A stretch of DNA of 64,000 nucleotides from Neoscytalidium dimidiatum (taxonomy: Eukaryota; Ascomycota; Dothideomycetes; Botryosphaeriales; Botryosphaeriaceae): contig CM074695.1 in the NCBI GenBank assembly GCA_037367355.1, positions 3,906,001 through 3,970,000 on the forward strand. The letters are read 5' to 3'. Numbering within the stretch: position 1 is the stretch's first letter; each line of letters starts with the position of its first letter. The position numbers and the translations under genes were made by a program. The notes beneath the pieces were generated by a model, which searched no databases, was not told the DNA's origin, and saw nothing but the letters and a program-made list of their open reading frames with translations. Below are positions 18,904 to 30,450 of this stretch, in pieces.

Positions 18904-21900
18904 TCAATGGCCGTCAAAGGCTCCCCTAATCTTGCCGTACAGCTCCGTATCCAAAAAGTTGTAGTTCGGATCGAAAAAGCAGAACGGGGCGCGCAGCAGC
19001 GTCTCGGCGGTCGGGCGGTCGGCGGGGTCGATCGTGAAGCAGTCGTACATGAACGAGATGGCGGCGGGGCTGATGTTCTGGGAAACGTCGTCCGGAATGG
19101 GCGGAGCCTGGTTGAGCGAGCCGAGCTTGTAGATGGCGCCGATGGCCTCCTCCTTTGACCAGGGGCGGCGACCTGCGAACATCTCGAGCACCACGCAGCC
19201 CAGCGACCAGATGTCGACCTTGGCGCTGTAACCTTGGCCCTGGCTGCGGATGACCTCGGGCGCCATCCAGAAAACGGAGCCCTGCATGCTGTTGGTGATG
19301 TCGTTGCCGTAGATGTTATCCGACTTCTTGGAGATGCCGAAGTCGCTGATCTTGCAGGTGCCGTCCAGGTCGAGCAGGATATTGTCAGCCTTAAGGTCAC
19401 GGTGCAGGATACCCTCGCGATGGAGGTAGGCCAGGCCACTGAGGGTTTGGCGGGTGAGCGACGACACCACGGCTTCCTCGAACTTGCCGTGCTTGCGTAG
19501 ACAGCTGCCAATGCTGCCACCAGGAATATATTCCAAGAAGATGGAAATGGAGAAGTCCTTGCGCTCGCAACCAAGATACTGCACAATGTTCGGGTGGTCC
19601 AGATGCTGCATCGTGTCGATCTCAATGTCAAGTGCTTTCACCAGCTCCTTCATGCGCTCCTTGTCCTCATTCGGCTTCACCTCCACTTGCTTGACTGCAA
19701 TCAGTTCACCGGTAGTCATGTTCATACCGAGATAAACCTTGCCAAACGTTCCCTTGCCGATCAGTTGACCCTTCATCCATTTGAAGGTTGGCTGGCGCTG
19801 GGGATGTTGCGTGTGCGTGATGTTGTCTTGGATGGTATCAAGCGTAATCATGCGGCTGCCTCGAGGAGGCTTGACCTGCTCGATCCTCGCACCGAACATC
19901 TTGGTGCTCTTTCTTCGGACGATGTCGCCGGATTTGAGAGTGTTGACACGAGCAGGAATGGCTCTCCTATCGTTGCTTTGGTATTGTGACTTGACGGTTT
20001 CACGAATGGATTTGGTGCGGCCAAGACCCCCGGCTTTCCTCATGTTTCTTTGCGCCATCGACATCACTGTATCGCCGCGTTGGAGACTTGGTGTATGGTC
20101 AGGACGAAGGGTGCCTTCGTCCTCAGGAACAGACATCGGTGTAGGCACGCGACTCGGCTCCTGAGAAGACGCAACGAGACCCCTCTTTTCCTCGGTCGAA
20201 GGAGACGCAGGCGAGCCTGGCATGTCCTCATCCAGGATTGGTTGGTCGAGGTTGACGTTCGGGAAGAATTCGTCGAGGTGCTCCACGAGGGCCTCGGGAG
20301 GGGGACGATTCGCCCAAATGTCACTTGCAAAGGATTCGCGTCTGTTGAAAGCTCTGCCCTCTTCAGGCGAGTCCAGGGACCATGATGCCGAAGCCGCAGA
20401 GTGCGGGATGAATTTCTCAATGCTTCGGCTTCTCTTCTCAATCTCTTCATGGTCGCTGTGCTTCCTTTCCGGAGATTGGATGCGCACTTTGGACGGCGTC
20501 TTGATCGCCAGAGGCTGCCTCTGGGTTCGTTCATCTTGGGGTGTTTCCGGTCGATCACCGGTCTTCGGACGTGGCGGCGTGGCGAGCGGCATTGCGAAAA
20601 GGCCGTCGTCGGAATCATCATCTGAGTCGTCAGCGGCAACAGCAGGAGAATGCGAAAATTCGACAGGATCTTCCTTGAAGTCCAAGTTCGGTCCATACGA
20701 GCGCGTCGACATCATGCGGTGGAGATCGGTCTCATTCGGATGGGCGGTGTTTGGGCTAACGTCCGGCGAGCGGCTCGACAAATCTTCGCTTTGCTTGACT
20801 TTCGATACGGCGGCGTTCTCGGGCATATCTGACGGCAGCGACGGCTTCTCTGGTGATGATGTGCGATCTTGCGCAGCTTGTACATAGTCAGGGATCACGA
20901 ATGGAACTTTGCCTTTACTCATTGTTATGTCACCTGGACTGCGAGGGGACCCACCTGGACTTCCACTACGAGGCGCAGTATGACTGAAATCGACCGATGC
21001 CATGGCTCTCTGAGGCCTACCGTCCTTGTCCGTGGGCGTGAGGAATTGTGGTGATGCGCCGAGGGTAGGACTGGGCTTGATGGCTCGCGATGGTGCGCCA
21101 ACCATGCCCCCAATCTTACCGGCTCCGAGAAGCGCAGCACCAATGCCCATGGCCAGAGATGGTGTCTCCGGGATGGCTAAGCGGCGAGAGGATTTGTCGG
21201 CATCAGAAGTGGGATGCTCCGAAAAGCTCCCTTTTCCTGACGATTCGTCTTCTGGCCACGAGTCTCGTCCCTTACCCTCCCGTTTGCTGAGCGAGTTTGC
21301 CTTGATCAGCGTTTCAGTCTCGACCTTTGGCGCTGGCGGCGGTTCTCGGAGTGGTACGAGTTGTTTAGGCCTGCCCCGTTCGAAGGTTTCCGGTCTTCTG
21401 CCATCTTCGTACGGTGAATCGCGGCGTTCGTCGAAATCGATGACACCTTCTCGCCTGTAGCCCAGAGCACTGGGCGGATCAATGGGCGACGCTTCCTTCG
21501 CGAGTTGCCTCCTCCTCTTATCCAGATATTCCTTCTGCTTCTTGGCAGTTTCGCGCCTGTGGGCCTCTGCTGCGGCCTCCAGTATTTCCCGTCGTTCTTG
21601 TTCGGAGAGGTCATTCCCTGCAGAATCCCACTGAGGATCGGACTTCCGGGTACGTTGGTTATGTGCTTCTGCTGAGGGTTCCTCGCCCTTTGGCAAGCTA
21701 GGGAGCTGCTTGTTATCTCGCCACTGGGCAGGAACAAGCGTGGACTCGCCGGATTTCGGACCGGGAGAGTCAAGCTGATTGCCAGCAGCATTGAGCCGTG
21801 CCAAAATGGTTGGGTCAAGTGCATTTCCAGTAAATGATATGCGACCGTTGTATGGCGATGCACCATTTTGTACTCCTAGGCCGACGGCTGGGGGACCAGT

Positions 21901-24021
21901 TGGCGGAGCCGGTGCGTTGACGAAAATTTTGAGAGTGCCCGAACTGTCAGCGATTCGGCGGGCTTGCATCAGGAGACCGTCCGAAAGCGCCTCATCGTGC
22001 TCGGTCTGGCCTGGGGATGTCAGGTGAAGCGTGATGTCCTTAGTATTTTGGATTTGAAGGTTCCAGCAAATAAGCTCGCGCAGCTTGGTGGCGGAGTCGA
22101 TTCCGGTAACGTCAACCAGCCTGTAATTCCAGCCATCCGGGGTGACAAAGAAAAACCTCCTGGGCTCAGAGTCTCTCGTGTGAGCGCGAGGGCGCGTCGG
22201 GACATGGCTGGTGTCTGAATCGGTCTGCGCGGATCTCCTGGATGGCGGCCGTTCGTTCAAGGATGTGTCGCTAGAATTCAAGCTCGTCCTCATGAACGGC
22301 GCGTTGGGTGGTAAATGACGCATGCTGGATGGACTAGTAGGAGATTCGATGCTGGACTCGTCTGGTGAGGGGTGGTTTTCGTCCTTCTTCTTTCCGCCAC
22401 GGAGGCCGACCCTGGCCAAAAAGCTTTTATGTTCCTTAGCACTCCTTTCAGGGTCCTGACTGTAATGACGACCCGTGGCGTCCATAGGGCGAGCACCTTC
22501 AATCCCGTTTCGCCTCCCGTCTGATTTCCCTGAGGGTGGGCCAGAGGGTGGATTTGAGCCGTACGCGGCAATGTTCGAGACATTCGATTCGGAAGAGTTG
22601 GCGCGGTTGTGGTCATAATACCTCTTTTGACCGGACGGACCTCCGGACAGGGGGGGTATCACCGCGAGATGTGCGGCGCCCAGCCCTGGACTGTGCTGCG
22701 GGCTCGCCGACCTTTGACCGCCATAGTCACCAGATGTGTTCGGGCTGTGTCTTTTAGATGATGCGCCGTCACCCAGCTGTCTCAGGATTTTTTCAGTGTA
22801 GACACTACGGTTTGATGTTTCTGACACGTGATCGGGCTGACTCAGGGAAGGGACCGTGAAAACGCGTTGGGCAGAGAAACGTCTCGGGTTGCTTGTCGCA
22901 GGAGAATGAAACCCAAGTTGTCCGTGCTTCCCGGGACTCTCTCCGTCGGCGCCAGCCGTGGACGGTGTCGAACTGAATTCAGCCGACTGGCCGAGATTTG
23001 GGGAGCTCTCGATAGTACCCTCTGTTCCGGCGCTGTTGGTGGATGGTCCAAACGTTCGGGATGTGCGTCTGTTTGGCAGCCTTGCGCTAGTCGGGTGGCC
23101 TCCGTTGTCCACAATACTCCTGACAAGGCGACGTAACCTTTTGCCTTCGTCACGGTCCCGAGACAGCTCCCAGTTGGTCCCGTTTGCCTTGCTAATTTCA
23201 GCCAGCTTCGGAAAAATTGTCTGATGCATCATGGCCACATTTCCCTTTGGACCATGGCCTCTGCCTAGGTCCAGGAACGCGGATCCGTGCAAATCCAACT
23301 GCTTGAATGTTTCCTGCCAGTCGTTGGAAAAGCCATTCGTGGCAAGCCAGATAAGCACCCGATCCAGAGGCCATTGAAAGGCGGGGTCAGATGGCGAGAG
23401 AGGCGCCTCTGACGGGTTGCCTTCACTGCGCAGCGACTGGCGGCTGAGAGGCGCCTGCTGGTAATCACGGGTAGCTGAGCCATTTTGATAATTCGAATTG
23501 CTGAGTTCCTCGGGTGGCGTAACACTTGAGGTTCCCCTCGAATCGGTTGGCTGGGTCAGATCTTGGCTATACGGATAATAGTAGTTGTTTGAGTAATCGG
23601 ACGGGGTGTGGAGAGGCGGAATTCCGACACCCGGGCCAAACGATTCACCGAAGGGGATGTACGTTGCCGAGGTCAAAGGCTGACCATCGGGAGGCAGTTG
23701 ATTGCTCAGATAATTTGCCTGCTGGTGCTGCTGGTGCTGCTGGTGCTGGTGCTGCTGATGCTGCTGCTGGTAATTATTGTAGGCATTAGGGTTGTAGGTA
23801 GGATGAGGAGCAGAGCTGTTCGGCGGCGGGGGGTAGTTGGACCTGTTCCAATAGGACGTAGGCGGCGGGCCGCCCGGCGGCGGGCCTGGCAGCGCGTAAC
23901 CCCCATGGGCGCCGCTGGTCGCCGGACGGGGCGGAGGCGGCGGCAATGTCATTCCATGGGAGGTAGATGGCTGGCCGGGCGGTGGGGGAGGCGGTATGTA
24001 CTGCTGCCGTGAACTATGCAT
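18904..24021 (-). CDS. BCK1: BCK1-type MAP kinase kinase kinase of the cell wall integrity pathway
   Basis: A single uninterrupted frame of 1705 codons starts at ATG 24021. Residues 1-130 are rich in proline, glycine and glutamine. A SAM-like domain lies at about 215-290 (WPLDRVLIWLATNGFSNDW). An RBD/ubiquitin-like domain lies at about 625-715 (RFFFVTPDGWNYRLVDVTGI). A long disordered linker leads to the kinase domain at about 1413-1690: glycine loop LIGKGTFGKVYLG, catalytic lysine in IAVKQVEV, catalytic loop HRDLKADN, DFGISKK and WMAPEVIRSQ. Bck1 is activated by protein kinase C downstream of Rho1. It phosphorylates the Mkk MAPKKs, which activate Slt2/MpkA in response to wall stress. All core kinase residues are present. 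I saw no intron, and length fits filamentous-fungal Bck1. The next gene, MON1, is divergent. Confidence 0.92.
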   Translation of the reverse strand: MHSSRQQYIPPPPPPGQPSTSHGMTLPPPPPRPATSGAHGGYALPGPPPGGPPPTSYWNRSNYPPPPNSSAPHPTYNPNAYNNYQQQHQQHQHQQHQQHQQANYLSNQLPPDGQPLTSATYIPFGESFGPGVGIPPLHTPSDYSNNYYYPYSQDLTQPTDSRGTSSVTPPEELSNSNYQNGSATRDYQQAPLSRQSLRSEGNPSEAPLSPSDPAFQWPLDRVLIWLATNGFSNDWQETFKQLDLHGSAFLDLGRGHGPKGNVAMMHQTIFPKLAEISKANGTNWELSRDRDEGKRLRRLVRSIVDNGGHPTSARLPNRRTSRTFGPSTNSAGTEGTIESSPNLGQSAEFSSTPSTAGADGESPGKHGQLGFHSPATSNPRRFSAQRVFTVPSLSQPDHVSETSNRSVYTEKILRQLGDGASSKRHSPNTSGDYGGQRSASPQHSPGLGAAHLAVIPPLSGGPSGQKRYYDHNRANSSESNVSNIAAYGSNPPSGPPSGKSDGRRNGIEGARPMDATGRHYSQDPERSAKEHKSFLARVGLRGGKKKDENHPSPDESSIESPTSPSSMRHLPPNAPFMRTSLNSSDTSLNERPPSRRSAQTDSDTSHVPTRPRAHTRDSEPRRFFFVTPDGWNYRLVDVTGIDSATKLRELICWNLQIQNTKDITLHLTSPGQTEHDEALSDGLLMQARRIADSSGTLKIFVNAPAPPTGPPAVGLGVQNGASPYNGRISFTGNALDPTILARLNAAGNQLDSPGPKSGESTLVPAQWRDNKQLPSLPKGEEPSAEAHNQRTRKSDPQWDSAGNDLSEQERREILEAAAEAHRRETAKKQKEYLDKRRRQLAKEASPIDPPSALGYRREGVIDFDERRDSPYEDGRRPETFERGRPKQLVPLREPPPAPKVETETLIKANSLSKREGKGRDSWPEDESSGKGSFSEHPTSDADKSSRRLAIPETPSLAMGIGAALLGAGKIGGMVGAPSRAIKPSPTLGASPQFLTPTDKDGRPQRAMASVDFSHTAPRSGSPGGSPRSPGDITMSKGKVPFVIPDYVQAAQDRTSSPEKPSLPSDMPENAAVSKVKQSEDLSSRSPDVSPNTAHPNETDLHRMMSTRSYGPNLDFKEDPVEFSHSPAVAADDSDDDSDDGLFAMPLATPPRPKTGDRPETPQDERTQRQPLAIKTPSKVRIQSPERKHSDHEEIEKRSRSIEKFIPHSAASASWSLDSPEEGRAFNRRESFASDIWANRPPPEALVEHLDEFFPNVNLDQPILDEDMPGSPASPSTEEKRGLVASSQEPSRVPTPMSVPEDEGTLRPDHTPSLQRGDTVMSMAQRNMRKAGGLGRTKSIRETVKSQYQSNDRRAIPARVNTLKSGDIVRRKSTKMFGARIEQVKPPRGSRMITLDTIQDNITHTQHPQRQPTFKWMKGQLIGKGTFGKVYLGMNMTTGELIAVKQVEVKPNEDKERMKELVKALDIEIDTMQHLDHPNIVQYLGCERKDFSISIFLEYIPGGSIGSCLRKHGKFEEAVVSSLTRQTLSGLAYLHREGILHRDLKADNILLDLDGTCKISDFGISKKSDNIYGNDITNSMQGSVFWMAPEVIRSQGQGYSAKVDIWSLGCVVLEMFAGRRPWSKEEAIGAIYKLGSLNQAPPIPDDVSQNISPAAISFMYDCFTIDPADRPTAETLLRAPFCFFDPNYNFLDTELYGKIRGAFDGH

Positions 24022-25365
24022 GGCGGATGAGAGCTAGCCGAGAGGATACGAGTAGGGTTGGGCCGGGCCGAGGAGGCGTGGTGGATCGGAGAGGTATACA
24101 GCCAGCTGTGCGCGCGTCGCGAAAGGTGAGCGGGCAGCGTCCAGGCGTGCTGTAGCTCTTCGTGCGCGGCAACGAGCGGGCGCAAGTCTGCTGGGAGACC
24201 GCGGCGGCGTTCAGGCGCGCGCAAACTCGGCAGGACGGTGTCGCGCCGGGACCTGTTGCAATTGAAAGCGTCTTATTATGTGTACGTGGGCGAGTGTAGC
24301 TCATGAACCGGTCATGAGAAAAGTCGTGGCTCGTAAAAGCTCCTATAGGGGGGAGGAGCACCTTTTCCGGACCCAGACCGCAGCATCGAGGTGCGTGGAT
24401 CCCAGCGCCGTATTTCCGAGTCGCGGACGACAGGGCTTCTGGCTTGGGCAGGGCGCTGGAGGGCGCAGGTGTTGACCTGGCGGCGGTGCCAGAGGGCTGC
24501 TCAGCCGGGGCGCATGTGACGTGAGATGCGGGCGGCGCAATTGTGCGATGGGGTCTCTGGGGAGGCGCGCGGCGAGAGAGCCTTGGGCTTGGTGTTTCGC
24601 GGTCGCGGGCTGGCGGGCTCGGTGTCTGGGAAGCTGTGGGCGCAGTCGGGGGTTTCGCTGTTGTGCGGCGCCTGATACGAGCCTTAGGCGGCGGCGGGCG
24701 TGAGGGGCGGAGATGAGGGTCGCTTTGGCAACGGCAGCCGGGCGCAACGCGGCGAGAGCGAGGGCGAGGGGCGGGCGCGGGCGCGGGCGCGGTGGGCGGC
24801 GGGAGAGGTGCGAGCAGGAGGAGGAGGAGAGGGAGAGCGAGCGCAAGCTGTCAACGAAGCTGCAGCAGCGGTTGGATGCGCGAATTGTCGGGCTTGGGTG
24901 CCTGGGAGCTGGGAGCTGGGAGCTGGGAGCTGGGAGCTGGGCGCTGGGTGCTGGGGTGGTCGGTGGTCAGACGTGGCAGCGCGCAGCTTGGGCAGAGCGA
25001 GCGCAATGCAGGCTGCCTGGCTGGGCTCCGGCTTTGGCACCCCCCGGCCGGCCCAGTCGCCAGCCGCCAGCCGCCAGCCGCCAACCGCCAGTCGCTAGTT
25101 GTGTTGTGCGCCGCGCAACGCTGCCCTACCTACCCTGCCGCCTACCTACCTGCCCTGCCGCGCCCTGCCGTGCCCTGTCCACTGCGAAAACGGCTCCTCC
25201 CGCCGCCTGCCTTACTCGCGCCCCCGACCTTGCACCTCCATCCTTCTGCGGTCCTGCCATCCCAAACCTCCACGCGACACGACCCCCACAGTCGCGACTG
25301 CGCCCAAGCCCTCGCCCATGCCCGACTGACTGATTGCCGTAGCTTGACGTCTCAAGCGCCTGCCC
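24022..25365. promoter_or_regulatory. Divergent intergenic region between BCK1 and MON1
   Basis: These 1344 GC-rich bases must contain the 5' leaders of both genes. They include a 7-base minisatellite (24903-24951) and repeated CAGCCGC-like units (about 25056-25090). Overlapping open frames on both strands are composed of these repeats and do not look like genes. Confidence 0.45.
24903..24951. repeat. 7-base minisatellite (TGGGAGC)
   Basis: Five perfect copies of TGGGAGC (24903-24937) are followed by two one-base variants. It sits in the BCK1/MON1 intergenic region. Confidence 0.9.
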
Positions 25366-27549
25366 ATGGCCGAGCCGACGCCGACCACGCCCCCGCTGCC
25401 CGCCGAGGACCAGCCTGCGACTGCGACGCCGACTGCGCCCGCACAACCCAGCAGCGCGCGCCCACGCTCGAGCCACGGCAATGACGATGGTGGCGAGCCC
25501 CAGGCCACCACCAGCGCAAAGGACTTCGAGCCCGCCGGGCCCGACCACCCTGACCCGCAGCGAGACGCGCAAGACGCGCCTGCGGTGCCGTCGCGCGAGG
25601 GTACTCCGCCGCCGCTGCCCCCGCGCCCGCGACCTCTGACGACAAAGGCATCGACCGACTCGTTCCGCTTCAGTGTCAGCGGCTCGCCGCGACCCACGCT
25701 CCAGTCCAAGGCCACCACCGCCTTGTCCATCCCCGACGTGCAGTCGTACAGCGACTCGCTGCGTGATGCCCTCTCGTCGCCGAATTCGCGCCACTTTAGC
25801 TTCTCCAGCGCGCGCTTCGGCCCCAGCGCCAGCGGCAGCGAGGCAGGCGACACCCTGAGCGTGAAGAGCTATGTCCCGACCCTGGAGGCCGGCGCAGATG
25901 TAGAAAACATACTGGGTGAGGTGATGGCCGAGCAGGAGAGCTCGATATGGAAGTCTCTGGGGCGTGATTTTCCCAACGCGGCAGACGAGGCTGCACTGTT
26001 CCCGGATGACCCTTCGTTCAGGCTGGCGTTTGAACACGAGTTCGACGAGCTGGAGGAGTTCAGGGCGGACGGCTCAAATGAAGGTCAGGCGGTCCTCCGG
26101 CTTTCGAAGACGCTCGCTGATAGTCCTGTCGTGTGTAGAAGCTCTGACGTATCAATGGAGATCCAAATTGAAGCACTACCTGATCCTGTCGTCTGCTGGA
26201 AAGCCCATCTACAGCCGTCACGGCGACGACCAGCTCATCGCGAACTCAATTGGTGTCGTGCAGACCATCATCTCCTTCTACCAGGATGCCGATAATGTGC
26301 TGAAGGGGTTCACTGCTGGCGGTGTCCGTTTTGTCGTCTTATCCAAGGGCCCTCTGAATCTAGTCGCCATTAGCAAGCTCGGTGAAAGTGACGGACAGCT
26401 GCGTACCCAGCTGGAGTCGTTGTATATGCAGATATTGTCAACACTTACGCTCCCGAGCATGGAACGCATGTTCCGTGCCAGAGCATCCACAGACTTGCGG
26501 AGACCGTTGCAAGGCACGGAGACGCTCCTCTCAGCGCTGGCAGATGGCTTCACGCGCGGCTCCCCCTCAACCCTTCTCTCTGCACTGGAATGCTTGCGCC
26601 TGCGAAAATCGCATCGCAAAGTCATCGACAGCACCCTTCTCAAAGCCCGCTCACCTAATCTCCTCTACGGCCTTGTCGTTGCCGCCGGCCGTCTTGTTAG
26701 TGTTGTGCGACCCAAAAAGCACTCTCTTCATCCCGGCGACCTGCAGCTTATATTCAACATGCTATTTGAAGCGGGGAGTGTCAAGGCAGCGGGCGGCGAG
26801 AATTGGATTCCCCTTTGCCTGCCCGGGTTTAACAACACTGGCTACCTCTACATGTACGTCAGCTTCATCAACGTCAACGAGAGTAACTTGGACCGCACTG
26901 CCGAGCGGCCATCGACTTCATCTGGGCAAGAAGATGAAATTGCTATCATCTTGATCAGCCCTAACAAAGAGAGCTTCTTTGAATTGAGGGATATGAGGGA
27001 TCAATTGGTCGAGGTATGCCCCGCAATTTGCTTGCAGCGGTGCGCAATGACTAATCAACACGAAAGCAACTGGAGAAGAACGGGAGTCTCGACTCTATCC
27101 GTACCGCCATCAAGAGAGGCAGGCTGTCGTGTACGGACATCGTGCCAGGCACCGTACTACGGCATTTCATCTACAAATCGCGCGGCAACGTACAGTTCAC
27201 TATGCCATCGTACGAGCCCTATTTCAAGACCGCTCTGGACAGGCGGCTGTAAGTAGAAAGGCGATCACCGACCTGTTACCACAGTACTCTAACAGCAACT
27301 ATCAGTCTCATCAGCCTCTACGCGCAGCTACATTCGCATCTTCATACCCGCCCAACCAATATTAAAATCCACCATGGCACCAGCACCCACCACATCAGCC
27401 TAGCGTGGAGTACGCCATTGTTCGAGTTGTACGCCATCGCACCCGGTACGACATCGCGCGCCGCACTAGCCCAGGCCGCAAACAAGGTCATTCAATGGGT
27501 GCGCCGGGAAGAGGAACGCGTCTTCATCATCGGAGGCGCTGTATTTTAA
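25366..27549 (+). CDS. MON1: Vacuolar fusion protein MON1
   Basis: Four exons (25366-26083, 26139-27013, 27067-27248, 27306-27549) give 672 residues. Introns of 55, 53 and 57 bases all keep phase. Residues 1-240 are a low-complexity, proline-rich tail. The longin-containing core follows: [20 protein letters not shown] and [19 protein letters not shown], then [35 protein letters not shown], and [17 protein letters not shown]. The C-terminus ends [14 protein letters not shown]. Mon1 with Ccz1 forms the guanine-nucleotide exchange factor that loads Rab7/Ypt7 on late endosomes, autophagosomes and vacuoles. The start is the only ATG with the typical disordered N-terminus, and no key segment is missing. 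Confidence 0.92.
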
Positions 27550-27717
27550 ACTCCAAAATAGAAAGCTGTAATTGATTCGAGCAAAGACCATGACACACCT
27601 CCGGTACTACATCTATACATGAGGTAACTAGCACACTTTTTCCTCACCAAAAACTTTTCATATCTCTCTATCTGAACTAAACGCGACAATTTTTGTTTCC
27701 TCTTCAACCATCTCCGC

Positions 27718-29729
27718 TTACATGTTCCTTACCTCGTTCATCGGGCCATAATCCACCCATCGGTCGTCCACAAGTTCCGTCTGGATCTCTTTCACGTACT
27801 CATTCTCAGCATACCCGCTCTGAGGGGTGCTCGACGCATCTGAGGACGTGGGAGGCGATGTTTCTGGTGTCGAGTAAACCGAAGAAGACTGCGACGGGAG
27901 GGCCTTATCATGTGTCACCCTCCTGACTGGATCCACCAACTTTGCTCTTCCCCTGACAGCAATCTCGTGAGCAGCAGCGAGCTGCGCGTGGTTAGGCTTC
28001 GGCGTGATGCTCTCGGATCGTTTGCGGTCGACCGGCGGCTTGACCCTCACGCCCTCGCCGTTCTCGCTGCCGCTCGCCTCGTCATCCCCGTCGTGCTCGT
28101 CGGCGCCGGCCTCAGCTTCTCCCGTCCCCTCAGGGTCCGGCTTCACCACTCTGATACCCGGAGCACCGTTTCTCACCTCTTCACCCCTCAAGGTCTGCCG
28201 ATCGCCCTCCAGCTCCCCAGCCTCGGCCCGGTCACTGGCGACAATAATCCTCCTCCTATTCTCCAAAACCCTCTGCACCGCCTTCTTATCCACCGGCCCC
28301 TCGCCCTGCCCCCCACCCCTACCCCTCCCCCACTCACCCAACACGACATCTCTCCATTCCCCTCCACCGCCAGCACCGCCCACCACATCCTCCGCCGCTC
28401 CCACCCCCTCAAACCTCGGCGCAAACATCTCACCCAAAAGAAGCTCCCCGCTCGGCAACAACGCCGGCAGCACAGGCGGGGGATCCCTGATCCACGCGAC
28501 GGTCGTCCTCCCACCCGCGTCCACCACCTTCTTCTGGTCGGCCGCGCCCACCCCGGCGTCCGCCTCCGCCGCGCCCACCAGCAGCAGGTTCGGGCTGGAC
28601 AGGCTCGTCACGCCGGCCGGGTGCCCGATGGCGCCGCCGCCGGCGGCGAACCCGCTGTTGCGCGCCGCGGCGCTGGGCAGGCTGACGCCCGACTCGGACG
28701 AGGTCGAGTGGCCGCGCAGCGCGGTCGTCGACGCGTTCTTCGTGGCGTGAGCCGTCCCGTTACCGCCGCCGCGCGCGGTCGCGTGCGCGGCCAGGAAGGG
28801 CGCGTGCCGCACGAGCCTGGCGGGCGCGGCGAGGAGCGTGCTGGCGCTGTCGGACATGCTGCGGGCGCGGCCGGCGGCCTGCTGGCGATCGCTGGTGGCA
28901 GCGGCGGCGGCGTGCTGGCCGCCCGAGGAGAAGGAGCTCGGCTTGAGGCGCGGGAGCCTGATGCGGCGGGTGAAGGTGCCGGCGGCGGAGCTGACGCTGC
29001 TCTTCTTCTGCGGCGCGTCCGCCGAGGCGGTCGGGTCCGCGGCGGCCGTCGTCGTGAAGACGCCGTCGTGGGTGTTGTTGGGCTGCTTGTCGCCGTCCTT
29101 CCCGTCCGTCGAAGCGTTGGCGGTGGAAGGTGTCATCTCCAGCCCGGACGCGCCCAGTCCCAGACCCAGCCCTTTCCCGCTTACGATGCCGTGCAGCGTC
29201 GATGAGGTCTTGCGCCGGCGGAACCCTTTGAGCCCACCCGCGTCGGCATGCTCGACCGAGCCATCCGTCGCGTTCGTGCTTGCGAAGGAGATGCGGCTGC
29301 CCGTGCTGTTCGCGCTGTTCCTGTTCGACCCGTCCGTCGTGTTGGTCGTGCTGCTGCTCAGCCCAACACCACCACCACCACCACCACCACCACCACCACC
29401 ACCACCACCACGCCCCCAACTGCTCCTCCAGCTGCTCTTCCGGCTATGACCGTTGCCCGCGACGGCGTTGCTCCTCGCCAAGCCCACGCCGCCGCTGCCA
29501 CTCCCCGTGCTCCCCTCACGACTGCTCTCCCCCCCCCTCGCCGCCGCTGCCTCCTCGTCGTCGTCGTCGTCGTCGTCATCGCCCCCCTTCTTCTCCCCAC
29601 CCACCCCCTTCACCAACCCCGTCGCCATCTTCAGCTTATCCCCGAGCAGCTTCCCCAAGCTCCCCGAGCTCGCCGACCTCTTCAACGTCCTCGCAAACCC
29701 GTCCTTACCGGTCCCCTCCTCCTTGCCCT

Positions 29730-29766
<37 letters not shown>

Positions 29767-30450
29767 CGACAACGCAGCCGCGCCCTCCACCGTATTCGCC
29801 CTCCTCCTCGCCCCGACCCCCTCCCTCGCACCAACCTCGCCCCCGTCTTCCCCGCCGCCCTTGCACGAACCCGCCTGCACGCCACCATCGCCATCACCGC
29901 CCTTGCCCTCTCCGCTCGCACCCGCTCCCGCTCCCGCTCCCGCTCCCCCCTTGCCCGCCCCGCCCCCGCTGTCCTTCCTCTTCCACCCCCCGACGACGCG
30001 GCTCATCCTGAACGCCGGCCCGTCCGGGCGCGCGACGCCCAGCAGCAGCGCGCCGGGCGTGCTGCTCTTGCGGCGGGAATTGCCGTCCGCGGTGGCGGTC
30101 TTGCCGGCGCCGTTGCCGTTCCTGCTGCTGCTGCTGCTGCTGCTGCTGCCGCCGGCGCCGCTCGAAAAGGGGTTGGTGAGGCCGAGGCGGGAGAAGAGCT
30201 GCTGCGTCGTCTTCGTCGTCGTCGTCGTCGTCGTCGTTCCGCCGGAGGAGTTGCGGGAGGAGGATGCGGTGGAGATGTTTGTTGCGGAGGGGGGCATGGG
30301 GGGCATGGCGGTCGTGGTGGTGGGGCTGGGAGGGTTGGTGATGGTGTTGGTGGTGGTGGGGGGTGTTGTTGTTGTTGTTGATGTTGATGTTGATGGTGAG
30401 GTTGTTGTTTGGTGTGGGGGCGGGACGAGCGTGGGTGTTGGTGCGGCCAT
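27718..30450 (-). CDS. Low-complexity protein built on trinucleotide repeats, function unknown
   Basis: One frame of 910 codons runs from ATG 30450 to 27718. The first half is low complexity: Thr/Pro/Ser runs, a threonine tract, a serine tract, an alanine tract, an aspartate tract and a long glycine tract. More protein-like segments are near the end: VLPALLPSGELLLGEMFAP, AVQRVLENRRRIIVASD and NHAQLAAAHEIAVRGRAKL. The terminus is YVKEIQTELVDDRWVDYGPM. The last 250 residues look like the conserved part and support a real gene. There is no signal peptide or membrane helix. I do not recognise the family. The opposite strand is also open over long distances because of the repeats, so homology to the C-terminal part is the deciding evidence for strand. 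Confidence 0.6.
29367..29412. repeat. (ACC)n trinucleotide tract coding polyglycine on the minus strand
   Basis: About fifteen ACC units without interruption; they encode the glycine run of the 910-residue protein on the opposite strand. Confidence 0.9.
29733..29764. repeat. (GCC)n trinucleotide tract coding polyalanine on the minus strand
   Basis: About ten to eleven GCC units encode the alanine run of the same protein. Confidence 0.85.
30121..30150. repeat. (CTG)n trinucleotide tract coding polyserine on the minus strand
   Basis: About nine to ten CTG units (AGC codons on the minus strand) encode the serine run. A (GTC)n tract nearby at about 30206-30238 encodes threonine or aspartate-type runs in the same gene. 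Confidence 0.85.

Noticed and set aside
27910..29205. 431-codon plus-strand frame antisense to the repeat-rich gene
   Set aside because: It mirrors low-complexity coding on the minus strand, and Arg/Ala/Gly runs are what the complement of that gene yields.
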